Counted from the first letter of the stretch, positions 1-11,803 are shown. The stretch is DNA of 64,000 nt from Thalassia testudinum (GCA_037157565.1 JAZHRO010000063.1:159681001-159745000), one strand, 5' to 3'. The notes: generated by a model from the letters alone, not told the origin. Program-made: numbers and translations.

Positions 1-110
1 ATGTTTATGGGCCTAGGGACGGGCCAGGCCAGGCTCGATTTTGATTTTCAGGTCGAGTCTTCAGGCTGGGCCTAGGAAAGCCCGTTAAGGCCCATAAATT
101 TTATTAGGGC
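1..110. repeat. GC-rich GGCC-type repeat fragment
   Basis: This short stretch is rich in GGGCC and AGGCC words, and TATGGGCC near its left end is answered by GGCCCATA near 90-99. It resembles the 639-829 block in composition, which suggests two pieces of the same kind of non-autonomous DNA element. The left end is cut by the window. From 111 to 638 I see only AT-rich unannotated sequence. Confidence 0.3.
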
Positions 111-638
111 CATTTCTTTTTGGATTTTTAAATAAGACCTACCAACCAAATAAATTAGGCTTAAAAATATACCTATTATTTTCCTAAAAAATGCTAGACT
201 TTCATATATAACAAAATTACTTACTTGAAATCAGTACTTGCATCTCCGAGCTAGTAATTTAAATTTATGTTACTTCATTGTAAATATTATTCAAAGTAGG
301 GATTAAACATAACATTATTCAATATTATTCAACATAAGTTGTATCACACAAAGTTACCATACGATACAAGTTACAAAACAATGACATCGTCAGAGATGAC
401 CCGCCGATGAGAGATCGGTTGGAAAGGAGAGGAGACTCAGCAAGGGTCGTCAATGGATGCTTGAGATGGCGAGGGTATGAGGTAGCTTGATGCCTTGATG
501 GAGTAACCATGGGCATAGCTACACGGGGAGAGGGGATTCTAATTTTATGCGTGGGATTGAGGGGGGTTTAGGGAAGGTGACAGTTGGAATTCTTTTTTTA
601 ATTTTTAGTTAAAAATGAAAAAATGTTAGGAACTTGGG

Positions 639-829
639 TAGGGTGGGTCGGACCCAATAGGCCTTTTCAAGTTTTTTTAGGTTCGAGTTGGGCCGAGCCT
701 AAACCCAAGTTTTTTAAAAACTTAAGGCCTAGGCCCGACCCAAGTAATATTCGAGCTCGGGCCAGGTCAAGCATTTTTGGGTCAGGTTCAAGCTGGGATT
801 GGGCTGGCCTAGCCCAATGCTCCACCCTA
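639..829. mobile_element. MITE-like GC-rich insertion in a copia gag remnant
   Basis: About 190 bp of GGCC/GGGCT-rich DNA has matching ends: TAGGGTGG at 639-646 and its complement CCACCCTA at 822-829, with further partial matches inward. It directly abuts the copia gag remnant at 830-1047, so it looks like an insertion into that gag. Short GC-rich elements with TAGGG-type ends are often hAT-like MITEs. I could not find a convincing 8-bp target duplication, so the class is uncertain. Confidence 0.35.
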
Positions 830-1047
830 GCAGCCATATTGAAAGATGGTGACAAACTATTTAGTATAGTTGTCACTTGCAATCTCTTGGAAATCTCAGA
901 TCCCACAGCAGCAAGGTCTTTAGCCATAACAACCATTTTATTCACATGATCAACTACGTTGTTGTTTTCCTTCATCTTGCATAAGTTACATTTATGCAAT
1001 GGAAGTTGAATACTCACTTTTGATTTGGAGTGATACTTTACTTTCAC
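830..1047 (-). pseudogene. Ty1/copia gag fragment
   Basis: Read on the minus strand, about 70 codons match the helical core of Ty1/copia gag (UBN2/DUF4219 type). Diagnostic pieces are VVDHVNKM, AKDLAAVGSEIS and TTILNSLSPSF, in the usual order and spacing. Such gag proteins build the cytoplasmic virus-like particle of the retrotransposon. The reading is cut on its downstream side by the MITE-like block at 639-829 and is not followed by protease or reverse transcriptase. It is a dead scrap with no neighbouring LTR that I can recognise. Confidence 0.65.
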
Positions 1048-1754
1048 GGCGGTCTATAAATCATATGAATTTTGGCAACTTTCAAAAATTCTTATTAAGT
1101 ATCCTCCATATAAATTAACATAAAAATTTATGCCCTATTGTTAGTTTTCTCCCACAATTTGTGGGTCTTAATTTCCTCCATAGTTGGATTATTAGATAAT
1201 TTCTAGGCAGGTTTATCGATCATGTGATGAAGATTGTCATGCATTAGATCTAATGAAATCTACGACTCCACATCTCATAGTTTGCACCATTAAGATGTTC
1301 TAATTCACTAGCTTAGTTGCAACGAATTTTGCAGTTATTTTATCCCTATATTTAGAGGATGAAATAAATGTGAAAAGGACATAGAAATGCATGAGAGGGA
1401 GATAGAAAGTGAAAGAGAAGAGGAACAACATTTTAATTTTGTTAATAAGAGAAAGCAATGAAGGTAAAACAAAGTTATTGTATCAATTACAACTTTTAAG
1501 GAAAAAATTACTTATTAAAAAAATAATAGACTGAAGTTTAAAAAAAAACATTGATGGGTAAAAAAAAATTTATCTTATAAGACGTAAATAACCTTGATGT
1601 GGATAGAAAAAAATATAAGTGATTTTTAATCGGTAAAGAGGATAATGATAGAGATTAGCGATTAATTGGTGGTTAAATATCGTCAAGTGTTAAAAACAAT
1701 TAGGCTATTAAAAAGCATTAAAGATAGTAGGGTCCAAGGTGATTTCTTTTATTA
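1048..1754. other. AT-rich intergenic stretch, nothing recognised
   Basis: No open reading frame, LTR end or repeat that I recognise. The first part may be further decayed copia sequence upstream of the gag scrap. The rest is AT-rich with poly-A runs near 1500-1570. Confidence 0.4.
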
Positions 1755-2130
1755 GGCCTAGTTTACGAAGGGAGGGGTTAACCCCTATTTACGAGAGGGG
1801 ATAACCCAACCCCCCTTTGGGTTCGTAACTCGGGTTATCCCAACCCGAGATGGCACACGGGTTGAGATGTACCCTCCTTTTCTCTCTCTGTGTTGCGGGT
1901 TCTCGCATTCTGAAAATGCCAAAGTTGCCCCTCCTCTCCTTTCCCAACCTGCCTTTGGGATATCCTCTCCTCTTGCTCCCTCGAACGATGGCGCAGAACC
2001 TAGAACTCCCCACATCGATTCCATCAACTATTGTCGGTAGAGCGGCAACAGGGCTTTCACGGCCTGGTACTCCTTTGGCACCAATTGATGCTTGTTTCAG
2101 GTGGTGTTCTTAGTCCAATTAGTGAGTAAT
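1755..2130. mobile_element. Possible PIF/Harbinger-type terminal region
   Basis: TTA at 1752-1754 is followed by GGCCTAGTTTACGAAGGG, which resembles Tourist/Harbinger ends (TTA target, GGCC-TGTTT start). The next 120 bp hold many short inverted words around GGGTTAACCC and GGGTTATCCC. The link is inference: a Myb/SANT-like remnant of the kind in Harbinger ORF1 occurs in the same host layer at about 47,430 once the inserted retrotransposons are removed. I did not find the opposite terminal inverted repeat. Confidence 0.25.
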
Positions 2131-2370
2131 AGCCACCTATGATGTTCTTCCTGCAAGGGACGGTTAGTCGGTGGCCATTAGTCCCTTGTCTTTACCCAAG
2201 TTCTTCCTCCATTTTATGAGATGTCTGGTTCTAAGGTCTTGTTGCTCTGTTTACCTACGAATCCTACTGATGTATCTCATGAATACACAATCTGATTTCA
2301 CCTTTATTGATTCCCATGATTGACCATATGGGCATTGGATGCATTCTTGGCCTTGGTTGATGCTTGAAAC

Positions 2371-2600
2371 CTCTATAAAAGAGCCCCTATTGTTGTTCCT
2401 CCTCTCTACGCGAACCTGAAACCCTAATCAGGTGGGCTTTCCCTCTTTTCTTCACTTTCTTTCGGTAGTCATGTTATGATTTGGACTGTGTTTTTAACTA
2501 TGGGCTATTCTTGTTGAAGGACACCTTTCACAATTGATATTGGGTTTAGTTTGCTGGAGGAAGGGGTTCGGTGGCAAGTTCATTTGAGGTAAGGATTTCT
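2371..2600 (+). promoter_or_regulatory. Promoter-like stretch with TATA box and telo-box
   Basis: CTATAAAAG lies at about 2372-2380. It is followed about 40 bp later by AAACCCTAA (2419-2427), the telo-box word frequent near starts of plant translation-machinery genes and also in transposon leaders. Possible splice signals follow: CAG/GTGGGC near 2430, TTGAAG/GACACC near 2518, GAG/GTAAGG near 2590. No coding exon can be followed from here, because the retrotransposon nest starts at 3138. It could be the 5' end of a host gene or of the old transposon that ends near 1755. Confidence 0.3.
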
Positions 2601-2982
2601 ATACCTCCATTTATTTGGGTAATTTCGTGCAACTTTGTCTTCAATGTTCTCAATGTGGTTTCAGTTGTAAGGCTTTGTGCCAAACATGTGCCCATGATGT
2701 TACTTACTGTTTAATTCTAGTGTTCCATATCTATGCTTCATTATATTTGTTGTTGTATTTAATGCGGGGAAGGTAAGAGGGGGAGAAAGAATGGATATCT
2801 TCTGCATGGTTTTAAGATATATCAAATGCAAGTTTCATTTCTGAACGAATGCCTTCTCTTTTGTTGGGATCTTCATTAGTGATGGTCTGTGGATGATGTG
2901 TCGTGTTGTTTTGATGTTTAATGGGGGAGGGGTTTAGGAGAGAAAAGGATGGAGGTGGCTTATTTGATGGTTTGTGTATGCT

Positions 2983-3137
2983 GGAGGTGGCTTGTTGAAA
3001 AGTTGAGGATATTTTGGATGAAAAGCTATTTTTGCTTTTATTGAGATTAAACTTAGTTATTTGCTATTCAAAGCCATTCAATTGTTGAGTTGTTAGTTAA
3101 TCTTATCTTTTTGATGAAAGGACCCCAAATAGGCTAG
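2983..3137. repeat. Tandem duplication, copy 1, left part
   Basis: This is the left part of a 430-bp unit present twice in tandem in the host layer. It matches 42458-42606 closely. Copy 1 is interrupted after GGCTAG at 3137 by the 39-kb nest and resumes at 42182. The intact copy 2 reads straight through GGCTAG/GTAGCTTG. Confidence 0.85.
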
Positions 3138-3965
3138 TGATGGGAACACCATCATGAGCCCTAACTAGCTCTTTTTGATTCAATTAAGTCAGTAAATGCT
3201 CCTACATAACCAATTGAAGGTTATATTTCACTGTATAACCACTCTGAGAGAAAAATAAGAAACTATGGTTAAAACTGTAATTTTTCCAGCTTATCATGAA
3301 TGCAGTACAACCATGGGTTTTCTCAAGGGCTGAATAAAGGTCAAATGGACTTAATAGGATAACAAGTGGGTCAGATCAAACAGAAAAGGGTTTGTACGTA
3401 TTTTGAGAATTAAATGACTTTTTGAAATCCTAAAAATAGACCCACTTAATTAACAAAGGTTCTGGTCATGATAAAATTCACCTAAACCCTCTAAAATTCA
3501 TATAAAAATATTCTCTAGTGTTTAGTACCTTCAATTTGACCATTAGAACCCATCTTGACCTAAAATAGGGTCTCAGACAGATGTTTGCCCTAATTTGGGT
3601 TTTTACATAAATTACCCAGTCAAACGTGGTCAAAACCAAAATCCAACTTCACCATTGGATTCCTTAGGTTTAAATTAGGTTTGTACGAAAATTTGGACCC
3701 AAGATGAGCTTGTCTTGACCTAGTTTACAAAATGGTCCTGTCTGATTACATTTATAAACCCAACTTTCAAAAATCCTTACATTTAGCCCTTAATTTCTTC
3801 ATCGTCTTCACAATTAGGTCCCTCCACCATTATCGCGAAGGAAACCTACTCCAACAATCTTTGATAGGAGATTTCTCCTTAATTGCTCTCTTCCAAAATT
3901 GGAAGGGAGATTCTTTGAGGAATCCTCTTCAATCTAAACCCATCCATGTGCTCCAAATCTTTCCC

Positions 3966-3993
3966 AATCTCTCATGCGAACGCATGAGAGATT
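3966..3993. repeat. L1 U3 inverted repeat
   Basis: Arms AATCTCTCATGCG and CGCATGAGAGATT are perfectly complementary around an AA loop. It is the L1 version of an inverted repeat found in all seven LTRs of this family. Relative to the other copies, one G:C pair has become A:T on both arms. Confidence 0.85.
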
Positions 3994-4076
3994 TGGGTCT
4001 CATGAAACTCCCAAATCCGGCAACCTTTCAAGCTTGGGAACCTTGCTTCCCAAGCTTTAACCGCCCCCTAAAACCC

Positions 4077-4086
4077 TTTATAAGGA
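4077..4086 (+). promoter_or_regulatory. L1 TATA box
   Basis: CTTTATAAGG lies about 85 bp after the U3 inverted repeat, the same spacing as in the other members of the family. Confidence 0.6.
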
Positions 4087-4695
4087 CCCTCAGATCTTCC
4101 CGAACTCCTCACGCTCGAAATCAGCCGTGAATCCCCACAATTCCTCTCTCTCTTTCATGGTAGAAGGTTCCCCGACGTCTGGCAACCTTTTCTGCCTCTC
4201 CTAGTCATCCATCCGCCATACTAATGGCAGATTTATCCTCCCTATTCCTCTCCGCGTCTTGCCATACCAGTAAATGCCCATTCCTGTTCGTCTTTGCCGT
4301 TTCTCCCTCACCGGAACCACTTTCGTCTCCACCGTCAGCAACACCACATCCAACGCCATCTCTGCCCCACTTCGTCCACCTACCTCCTAGATAAGTCCCT
4401 TACCTTCTTTACCTTATTTTCGCACTCACCCTACTTCAAATCGACCACCAACGCTTCTCCGGGAATCCATCATCTCCATCTCCAGCCATTCCCTTCAGCG
4501 AGACCATCCCACCTCCACGACCACTAAATCCCTCGCCGACAAGCCCATGACCACCGCCTCACCTCTCCGCTCATTTCCCCTCTCTTTATTCACCTCTCCA
4601 CCTACTCACGCACTCCCCCAAATACGCCCACTCTCACGCACATAGTTCGACCTCACCACGCACTCACAGCCATCCACATGCCACACAAGCACCCC

Positions 4696-6377
4696 TGTTG
4701 AAGGTGGAAAACTATGCGCTTGGAGTTGGATTCGAAAACCCATCATTGTAGTTTGAGTCACAAAGAAATCCATTCAACAGATAAAATTTATACCAAAAAT
4801 TCCGTAAAGAAGTTCCAGGTCAAACACAGGGAGGCTACGTCAATCTCAAAATCTGTAATTATTTTTTTGTATTTTTGTTTGAAGATGAAATAATCACAAT
4901 GGAATCGCTATAGACAATAAGAGAGAGAGAGAGAACAATCACATGGTATTTGAATAATGTTTTTACAACTAAGAAAGTGGGAAATGATTACACTAGAAAG
5001 TAGGAAATTCTACTCTAGAAAGCGATAAAAGAAAGGAGAGAGATGTTATCCACCTCGACGAATGCTTGGAGGACGAGCCAGATGGAGGCGAGGCCTGGAA
5101 GACGGAGGATGAGGCAGGAAGGAGGACAAAGTCAAAAGAATGGGAATGAGGCAGCACGTCGTCATCGTCACGAGATCCGCTTCCAGAACGGGGGTGAAAA
5201 CTTGGATTTTGCTCTTCCGGAGCATCTCGGGTGTGGGACAAGCTTCTCTTAAGCTTTAGATAGGGAGAGAGGAGAAGGAAGGGATGAGAAATTCATAGGG
5301 TAGGGGTCTCCTTTCATAGTTGCAAGGATTGGGGTCATTTTAGTCATTACAATATCAAAAACATTAATATGGGACCTTTAGTGACAGACTTAAACGTCAC
5401 TAAAGGTCCGTTGTGGGTGACGTGTGCGCGTGCTGCGCTCGCTCACTCCTCTTCCATGCCTATAACCCCTACGCACGTTTGGGCGATATCAGTCGTCCGA
5501 TCATGAGATCGGACAATCGAGATCTTGCCTCACAATGCCCATTCAAAATGCCTCTACCGCACACCCACGTGCGATGAAGCGTGCAGACGCACGTCATCGC
5601 GTCCGTACGTGATCGAAGAATCCTCCACGCGCCACGCCTCCTCCCCTTAGCCGCCCGATCTTCGTCTGATGGACGAATCGAGCCCGCACCCATTTGGATT
5701 GAGGCGCTCAGCGTGGCTCGAATGCACGACCCCTCGCTCGCCCAAAACGGTGCGATCGCTGCGCTGAGGCCTCCACTTTGTTGCGTGGAGGATTTAAGCG
5801 CGTAGATCTGTGGCCGTTGGATGGGCATCCAACGGTGGAGATTCGTTGAGCGGGTGAAGAAGAAAAGTAGAGGTGAGTCCTTGGGGCCGGTTGGGCGGCT
5901 GAGATGGCGCCATGTGGTGCCATCCTGGCCGTCCATCATCTAAGTGTTGTAGACGGTGCCACGGGTGTCGGATTGGACTGATTTTCACGTCGTTAGGCTA
6001 CGGTCATCGATCCGAACCCATCCGTGCTGTTGGATTTGTCGTCTGAAGTGCGGATTGGCACCATCTTGGCCCTTGATCTTTAGAGTTCCTCTGTCTCTAT
6101 CTGGTGCTATGGATGTCTGATTAGGGCGATCTTGGAGTCGTTGAACTCCAATCGTCACCCTGATCAGATCCGTATGGTTGGATCTTTGATCCAAGGCCCC
6201 GATTAACAAGTTGCCCTGTTCCTGGCCATAAAAGGAGACAATTACTATACAATTTATACAACTTTACCTAAATGCATGATTATGCATGTTATACAATATT
6301 TACAATATATAATGCTAATATGACACTAAGAACACGCATTAATAGACATTTTTGGCTATTTAGATGTATGCACAACA
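4696..6377 (-). repeat. Element B 3' LTR (left)
   Basis: It begins TGTTGAAGGTGG and ends CACAACA. It matches the right LTR at 17041-18715 along its length. It contains a TCCCTGTGTTTGACCT-type motif near 4807-4830 (minus strand), a weak TATA near 5310-5320 (minus strand) and a 14-bp inverted repeat at 5372-5409. Integrase-coding sequence directly abuts it at 6378, with no polypurine tract between. Confidence 0.9.
5372..5409. repeat. B-family U3 inverted repeat, left LTR
   Basis: Arms GGACCTTTAGTGAC and GTCACTAAAGGTCC are perfectly complementary over 14 bp with a 10-base loop. The right LTR has the counterpart at 17710-17747 with outer GAACC/GGTTC, and the related solo LTR has GGGG/CCCC at 50659-50697. 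Confidence 0.9.
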
Positions 6378-7083
6378 CACTACAAATTTTTGCAGCTGTC
6401 TTTTTCCTAGAGAAGTGTCCACCACACGCAGATACATGACAGAACTCAAGTATACTCTTGAATTCATTCTCCAGAATGCATTGGCGAATAATCTGATCAG
6501 AGCTGATGCGGTACAGTTCAGGGTCCTCCCAGAAGTATTATTTGGCCTTAGATTTGAGTCTATCCCGTTGTTGCTTGGTCCAATCCTGGGGGATTTGACC
6601 AACTACCAAAAAATTAACAATGTCAGCAAACCACGGGGTTTGGACACCTGAAACTGTAAGGATGGTCTCGTCCAAAAAAGCAAATACTATAGCTAGTAAT
6701 TCCTTCTTAGTAATAGTATAATTCCTCTGGGCCTCGTCCAGAGTTTTACTAGTGTTGTAGATGACAGAGGGCTTCCTGTCAATCTTTTGACCCAAAATAG
6801 CCCCGACCGCATAATCAAAAGCGTCGGTCATGATCTCAAATGGGGCTATCCAAACCGGTGGTTGCAACACCAGAGCACAAGTGACTGCCATTTTAAGAAA
6901 ATCAAATGCCTTACAGCATGATTCATTGAAATCAAATGGCGTATCATTGGCGAGAAGGTTGCTCAAAGGATGAGAAACCTTAGAAAAGTCCTCGATGAAC
7001 CTCCTATAGAATCCCACATGACCAAGAAACGATCGAATTTGTTTTGATAGATGTGGGAGGAGGAAGTTTAGTGATAGCATCAA
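6378..7083 (-). pseudogene. Element B RNase H / integrase N-terminal scrap
   Basis: The minus-strand reading starts in the connection region (IRSFLGHVGFYRRFI), passes the RNase H start (FEIMTDAFDYAVGAILGQ) and the SKTLDEAQRNYT and KKELLAIVFAF motifs. It then jumps in frame to sequence just before integrase (TPWFADIVNF, IPQDW). About 60 residues of RNase H present in element A are absent at the jump. The last readable piece is the integrase zinc-binding start (FCHVSACGGHFSRKKTAAKI), which runs directly into the LTR at 6377. No integrase catalytic core is left. Confidence 0.85.
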
Positions 7084-7999
7084 ACTTAGCTTTGTCCACT
7101 TCGATTCCCCATTCGGAGATTACATGACCCAAGACGATGCCTTCTTATGTCATGAAATGACTCTTCTCCCAGCTAAGGACCAGTCTTGTTTTGATGCATC
7201 ATTCAAGGATCATTTCAAGATTAGCTAGACAAGAGTCAAACGATTCTCCAAAAATAGAAAAATCGTCCATGAAGATTTCCATAAACTCTCCCACCATGTA
7301 AGAAAATATGGCCAACATACACCTTTGAAAAGTCGTAGGTGCATTGCATAAGCCAAATGGCATCCTACGGAAAGCAAAGGTTCCGTAGGGACAGGTGAAA
7401 GTCATTTTTTTTTTATCCTTGGGATGGATAGGGACTTGGTTGTATCCCGAGTAACCGTCAAGGAAATAGAAGTACTTCTGCCTGGCCAGTCTTTCAAGGA
7501 TTTGATCGATAAAGGGCAAAGGGAAATGATCTTTTCTCATGGCTATGTTCAGCTTCCTATAATCAATACAAACTCTCCAAGAGGAAGCTGAACGAGTTGT
7601 GACAGATTCTCCTTTCTTGTTAGTCACAACGGTAATCCCGACTTTCTTGGGAACAATTTGCACGGGACTTACCCAAGGACTATCAGAGATCAAATAAATG
7701 ATTCCTGCATCGAGCCACTTGATAATCTCCTTCTTGACCACTTCTCACATATTTGGGTTTAATCTCCTCTGCATCTAGTGAGAAGGGCAGGATCCATCTT
7801 CCAAAATATTCTGTGATTGCAGTAAGATGGCTAGATCCCCTAAGGTCATGAATGGTCCAACCAATTGCCTCCTTGTGGTCCTTTAGGACCTTAATCAGTT
7901 TAACATCCTGCTCCTTTGTTAATTTAGCACTGATAATCACAGGGAGTGTCTTTTGTGGTCCTAAAAACTGATATTTCAGATTCTCAGGCAATTGTTTCA
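7084..7999 (-). pseudogene. Element B reverse transcriptase
   Basis: This is the Ty3/gypsy Athila-type reverse transcriptase, which copies the element RNA to DNA inside the particle. Visible on the minus strand are KKEIIKWLDAGIIY, the WRVCIDYRKLN motif, KDHFPLPFIDQ, FLDGYSGYNQ, the RMPFGLCNAPTTFQRCM block and the catalytic FMDD (about 7263-7274). The central 180 codons (7199-7741) are open. Downstream, a frameshift near 7050 separates it from the RNase H part. Upstream, the linker after AIGWTIHDLRG is degraded and shifts frame. Confidence 0.88.
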
Positions 8000-8620
8000 G
8001 TTCAAGCTGGGGCGGGTTGATGATTGAATGTAAGGAAGATGCTGATGAAGACTCATCAAGAGGAAGAGGTTGAGAGTGAACAAAATCGATAACCTCTTCA
8101 GAAGGTAGCGAGTTTTCCAAAGAGGGTTGTGAGTCCAAATCAACATCAGAGGAGGAACTTTCAAATGCAGAAATCGCCATACAAGTTTCAATATTCACAT
8201 TATCGTCCTCAAGTTCCTCAATAAATCCACAATCCTCGAATTTGTTAATCACCTTGAAAATATCCAGTTTCCTTCTTTGATCCCCAAAGGCGATTTCCAT
8301 GCTACCACTCTCATAGTTAATGTTGGCCTTGGCGGAAGCCAGGAACGAACGCCCCAGAATGATGGGCGTGTTCCTCAGATTTTCAGGTACATCCATGTCA
8401 AGGATAAGGAAATCTACAAGAAAATAGAAATCCTTAACCTTAACAATAACATCTTCAATAATGCCTCGTAGATTTGTAACCTAACGGTCCGTTAACTGCA
8501 ACGTTATTGAAGTCGGCCGAAGTTCACCTAATCCGAACTTCTCGTAAAGAGAAGTCAGAATTAGGTTAATCGATGCACCCAGATCCAGCAGTGCTCTATC
8601 AAAGGTGTAATCTCTGATGA
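8000..8620 (-). pseudogene. Element B aspartic protease and linker
   Basis: The minus strand reads FDRALLDLGASINL near 8550-8600. DLGAS contains the catalytic Asp of retropepsin-like proteases and is the usual Athila form. It is followed by the MDVPENLRNTPIILGRSFLA block (8340-8396), the normal second half of the fold. An acidic linker of about 100 residues then leads to RT. The protease would cleave Gag-Pol in the particle. The two halves are in different frames, so the copy is broken. Confidence 0.85.
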
Positions 8621-8690
8621 CACAAGAAATCAAAGAAGCACCTGGATCTCTCTTTTTCTGAGGGAGGTGGTGCAGGATAACAAAACTAGC

Positions 8691-10786
8691 CTACTTGGAG
8701 AGTACCACCTTCCTCGAAATAGATTCTCTCGACTTGCGCTTCTGTGTACATAAATCCTTTAAAAATTTCACATAAGCCGGTATATGTTTGATAGCGTCGA
8801 GGAGCGGGATATTGATCTCAACATTCTTGAAAATATTCAAAAGCTCTTCATTACTATCAACAGACTTCTTCTTCCTTGATCTAATCAAGGCCTCAAGAAA
8901 AGGAACATGAATCAGATCTTCGAAATCAGATTCCTGAGCCTTGATTTCTTCTCCAAAGTTCTCCTTTCTCTCCTCAGGCTCTTCAGGATTCGGTAAATCA
9001 GAACAGTGTGGTTGTGGATCCTGAGTTTGTTTACCACTCCTCAAGGTAACAGAATTAGTAAATGCATGCGCGTTTGGGTATTGGGGAAGGTTAGGAAAGA
9101 TTGGAGGGGCTTGATTAGCCAAAAACCTTTGATTTGAGGAAGAAGCAGAAGAGGAAGGACCCTACTCAACCACCTAAGCATGTGCATGTGGGTCCCTCTG
9201 ATTCCCATACCCATGGGCTTGATTGCCTGAATTCTGGATATTACGCGGGTTGGGTACGGGTTGAGATGGTAGAGATCTGGGTTGACAAGAATTAGCAATG
9301 AACCCATTCTGCAAGTTGTCCAACGAGGTTTTCATTTGCTGTATGAGCTGGAGCATAGATCCTTGCATCTCTACCATTTGTCGGTTTAAATCAGCCTGCC
9401 CTACTGGTTGACGGGCATTCCAAGCTAGCTGATTGACCTGATTCGGAGGCAGCTGAGTGTAAATGTGACCCTGACCCACTGGTCATCGCGAAGCATAGTT
9501 GCTGGATCAGAATTAGGTCTGCTGCCCTGGGTTTTTCCAGGAGAAGTTAGGGTGGTTCCTCCAACCTGGATTATAAGCATTGGAGTAAGGGTTGGACCTA
9601 ACATTCTCCTGTACAACATAGACATCCTCATAGGGTGAGGATGGAGAGAAAGAAAGGGAGGGATCAGAGAAACTGGGATCAAAGGCCCTAGTTTGGAACC
9701 TGTGGTGTTCTGAAAAATGCTGACTCACAGGTTAAGCCGCATCAAGTTGATTCACAAACTCCCATCCAGAAGGAGCTCGCGATGAATGGAATCCCGAATT
9801 CTGGGATTGAGTGGATCGAGAGTTGTTCATTGAGTTTCCAACCATCCACTCCTCCATTCTCTTAGTAACCAAGTCTACCTTATCAAGTTTATTACAAATC
9901 AATTCCATATCGAATGAATGAGAGTCGTGGACTTCATTAACATTCGATTTGGGCTGTTGGGACCGGTTAAAAGTATCAATGGAGGCATGATTGATTGAAT
10001 TCTTGCTCATCTCTTCAAACAAATCGTGCACGCTATCTGTTTCTTTGTTGAGGAAATTGCCTCCGCAAAAGGCATCCACGTGATTTCTGAGTTGCTCAGT
10101 CAACCCGTGGTAGATCTGCACAAGTTGCCATTTCGGCACCTCGTGGTGTGGACACCTCCGCAATAAGTTCTGGAATTGCTCCCAGGCAACATGAAACTGC
10201 TCCCCGACCACTGGGTGAAGGTAGTAACTGCCCATCTCAAAGCATTGGTATGTCCGACAGGGAAGAATTTCTTCAGGAATGTCAATTCCAAATCATTCCA
10301 AGTTGCAATTGGCCTTCCTATGGTCCTGTACCAATGAGCGACTTTATCCCTAAGAGAGTGGGGGAAGAGCCTCATGATCATTTGCTCCTCATTCACGTTT
10401 CGTGCCTTGGTGGTCTGGACCAAAGTGGTCAAGTCCTCCAAGTGTTAAAATGGGTCTTTAGAGCCAAACCCATGGAAATGTTTGATCAGGCTTAACACCT
10501 AGGGCTTGATTTCTATGTCTCTGGAAGGAATCTAGACGTCGAGACATTCCCCATAATTTGAAGGATCATAAAAATCCTTCAAGATCTAAGCTCCCTACAT
10601 TCTCTGGAACCATTCTTATATTCTCTACATTTGTTACAGATGCCTTTGAAATACCTCTTGTGGATCCTAAGGCAGAGGAGGCTGTTGATTGGCCATGGGA
10701 TCAATTTGGCCAAAATCCAATCTACGCCTCCTAGAATACTCTAGTGGTCCTTCCAATTGGGGATTCAATGACCTCCTTCCCAGCAT
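8691..10786 (-). pseudogene. Element B gag
   Basis: Gag builds the particle and packages element RNA. I place the start at the minus-strand ATG at 10786 (MLGRRSLNPQ), because gag of A and of E also start MFGRR. The core is recognisable: LFPHSLRDKVAHWY, LKKFFPVGHTNALR, LLRRCPHHEVPKW, YHGLTEQLRNHVDAFCGG. A Pro/Gln-rich middle follows, then SVTLRSGKQTQDPQ and IPLLDAIKHIPAYVKFLKDL before the protease, all in the family's usual order. Frameshifts and stops divide it into at least five open pieces. I see no CCHC zinc knuckle, which fits Athila gag. Confidence 0.85.
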
Positions 10787-11185
10787 AAACTAGGAAAAGG
10801 TCGGAAGGACAGAGGATAAGAACCTTGCAGCACAACAAAACAAGCATGTCCTTAAATGCGGTAGCCTAAGGATCTACAGACTCTCAGAACCCACCTTAAG
10901 ATTATAGATGATTTACTCTACTTGCGTCTAATCAATCCAACCAGTTAGGAGGGACTAGGGAGAAGGTTCTTCCTTCGACTTGCACCTCCGGTTCCTAGTG
11001 TACCCCCCAGCTGCGGTCGTTTGACGCTACTCCCCTAGCTAGACATCAGATTGATCAGTACAAGTAGGTTAATTGTAAATAATCTCAGACTAGACCCCAA
11101 AGAGCGAATCAGTCCTTAAGGCCAATGTCTACTTGATTTTATTTAAGCTTGGGATTGTAATGCTTATGGAATGTGGTAGGTCCTT
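10787..11185 (-). other. Element B leader, 3' portion
   Basis: Untranslated leader between PBS and gag. It is split by the copia element C, and the other portion lies at 16221-17020. No coding sequence is recognised. Confidence 0.7.
11140..11185. repeat. 46-bp flank duplication, left copy
   Basis: The 46 bp ending ATGGAATGTGGTAGGTCCTT just left of element C occur again at 16175-16220 with a few changes, on the far side of the C complex. A copia target duplication is normally 5 bp, so this is not a simple insertion. Confidence 0.85.
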
Positions 11186-11803
11186 TGTAGGATCTAAAAA
11201 TAGAGGATTATGGCTATCTACGCACACACAACTACTTAAGCACAATGTTAGTAATAACAAAAAGATTTGCACATAATCAAACCACAGAAAATTGGCACAA
11301 TATGTATAGTGGTTCCCCTCCCTTGGGTACTCCACTACCTAATCCTCCCAGCTTAGGATTTTTAACCCGATTCTATCAGCCCCGAGAGAATCAATTTACT
11401 AAACCGTGGTAATTAACAGGTTACCTCAACCCAAGTATAATAACGGGTTTGTTACAACCCAATGAGCAACAAGCTTAAAATACAAATAAGAACTGCTGTA
11501 AGAAAGAGAACTCTTACAACAAGAATTCCTATGCCTCCCAATAATAATTAAAATGAATACCAATTTGAGAGTCTCAGATGGACGTGAATCGCTTCATAGA
11601 TGCGTGAGAAAAATACATCGTTGAGCTTGCAAGAATGTAGAGAAAGTGAATGGCATGCTTCTTCTTTCTCTTTGGAAAAAATGGTGGAAATTTGAAATAT
11701 AGCTCTATAAATTCTCTTCTTTATTTCTTATGTCTCTTATATGCAAACAAAGAGTCCTAGGATCATTTTATAGAGTTTAGGACCTAGGATACTCATCTAC
11801 TAG

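Noticed and set aside
11186..11235. A short dispersed repeat unrelated to transposons
   Set aside because: The repeated GGATCTAAAAATAGAGGA words at 11186 and 14453 are the ends of the two C LTRs.
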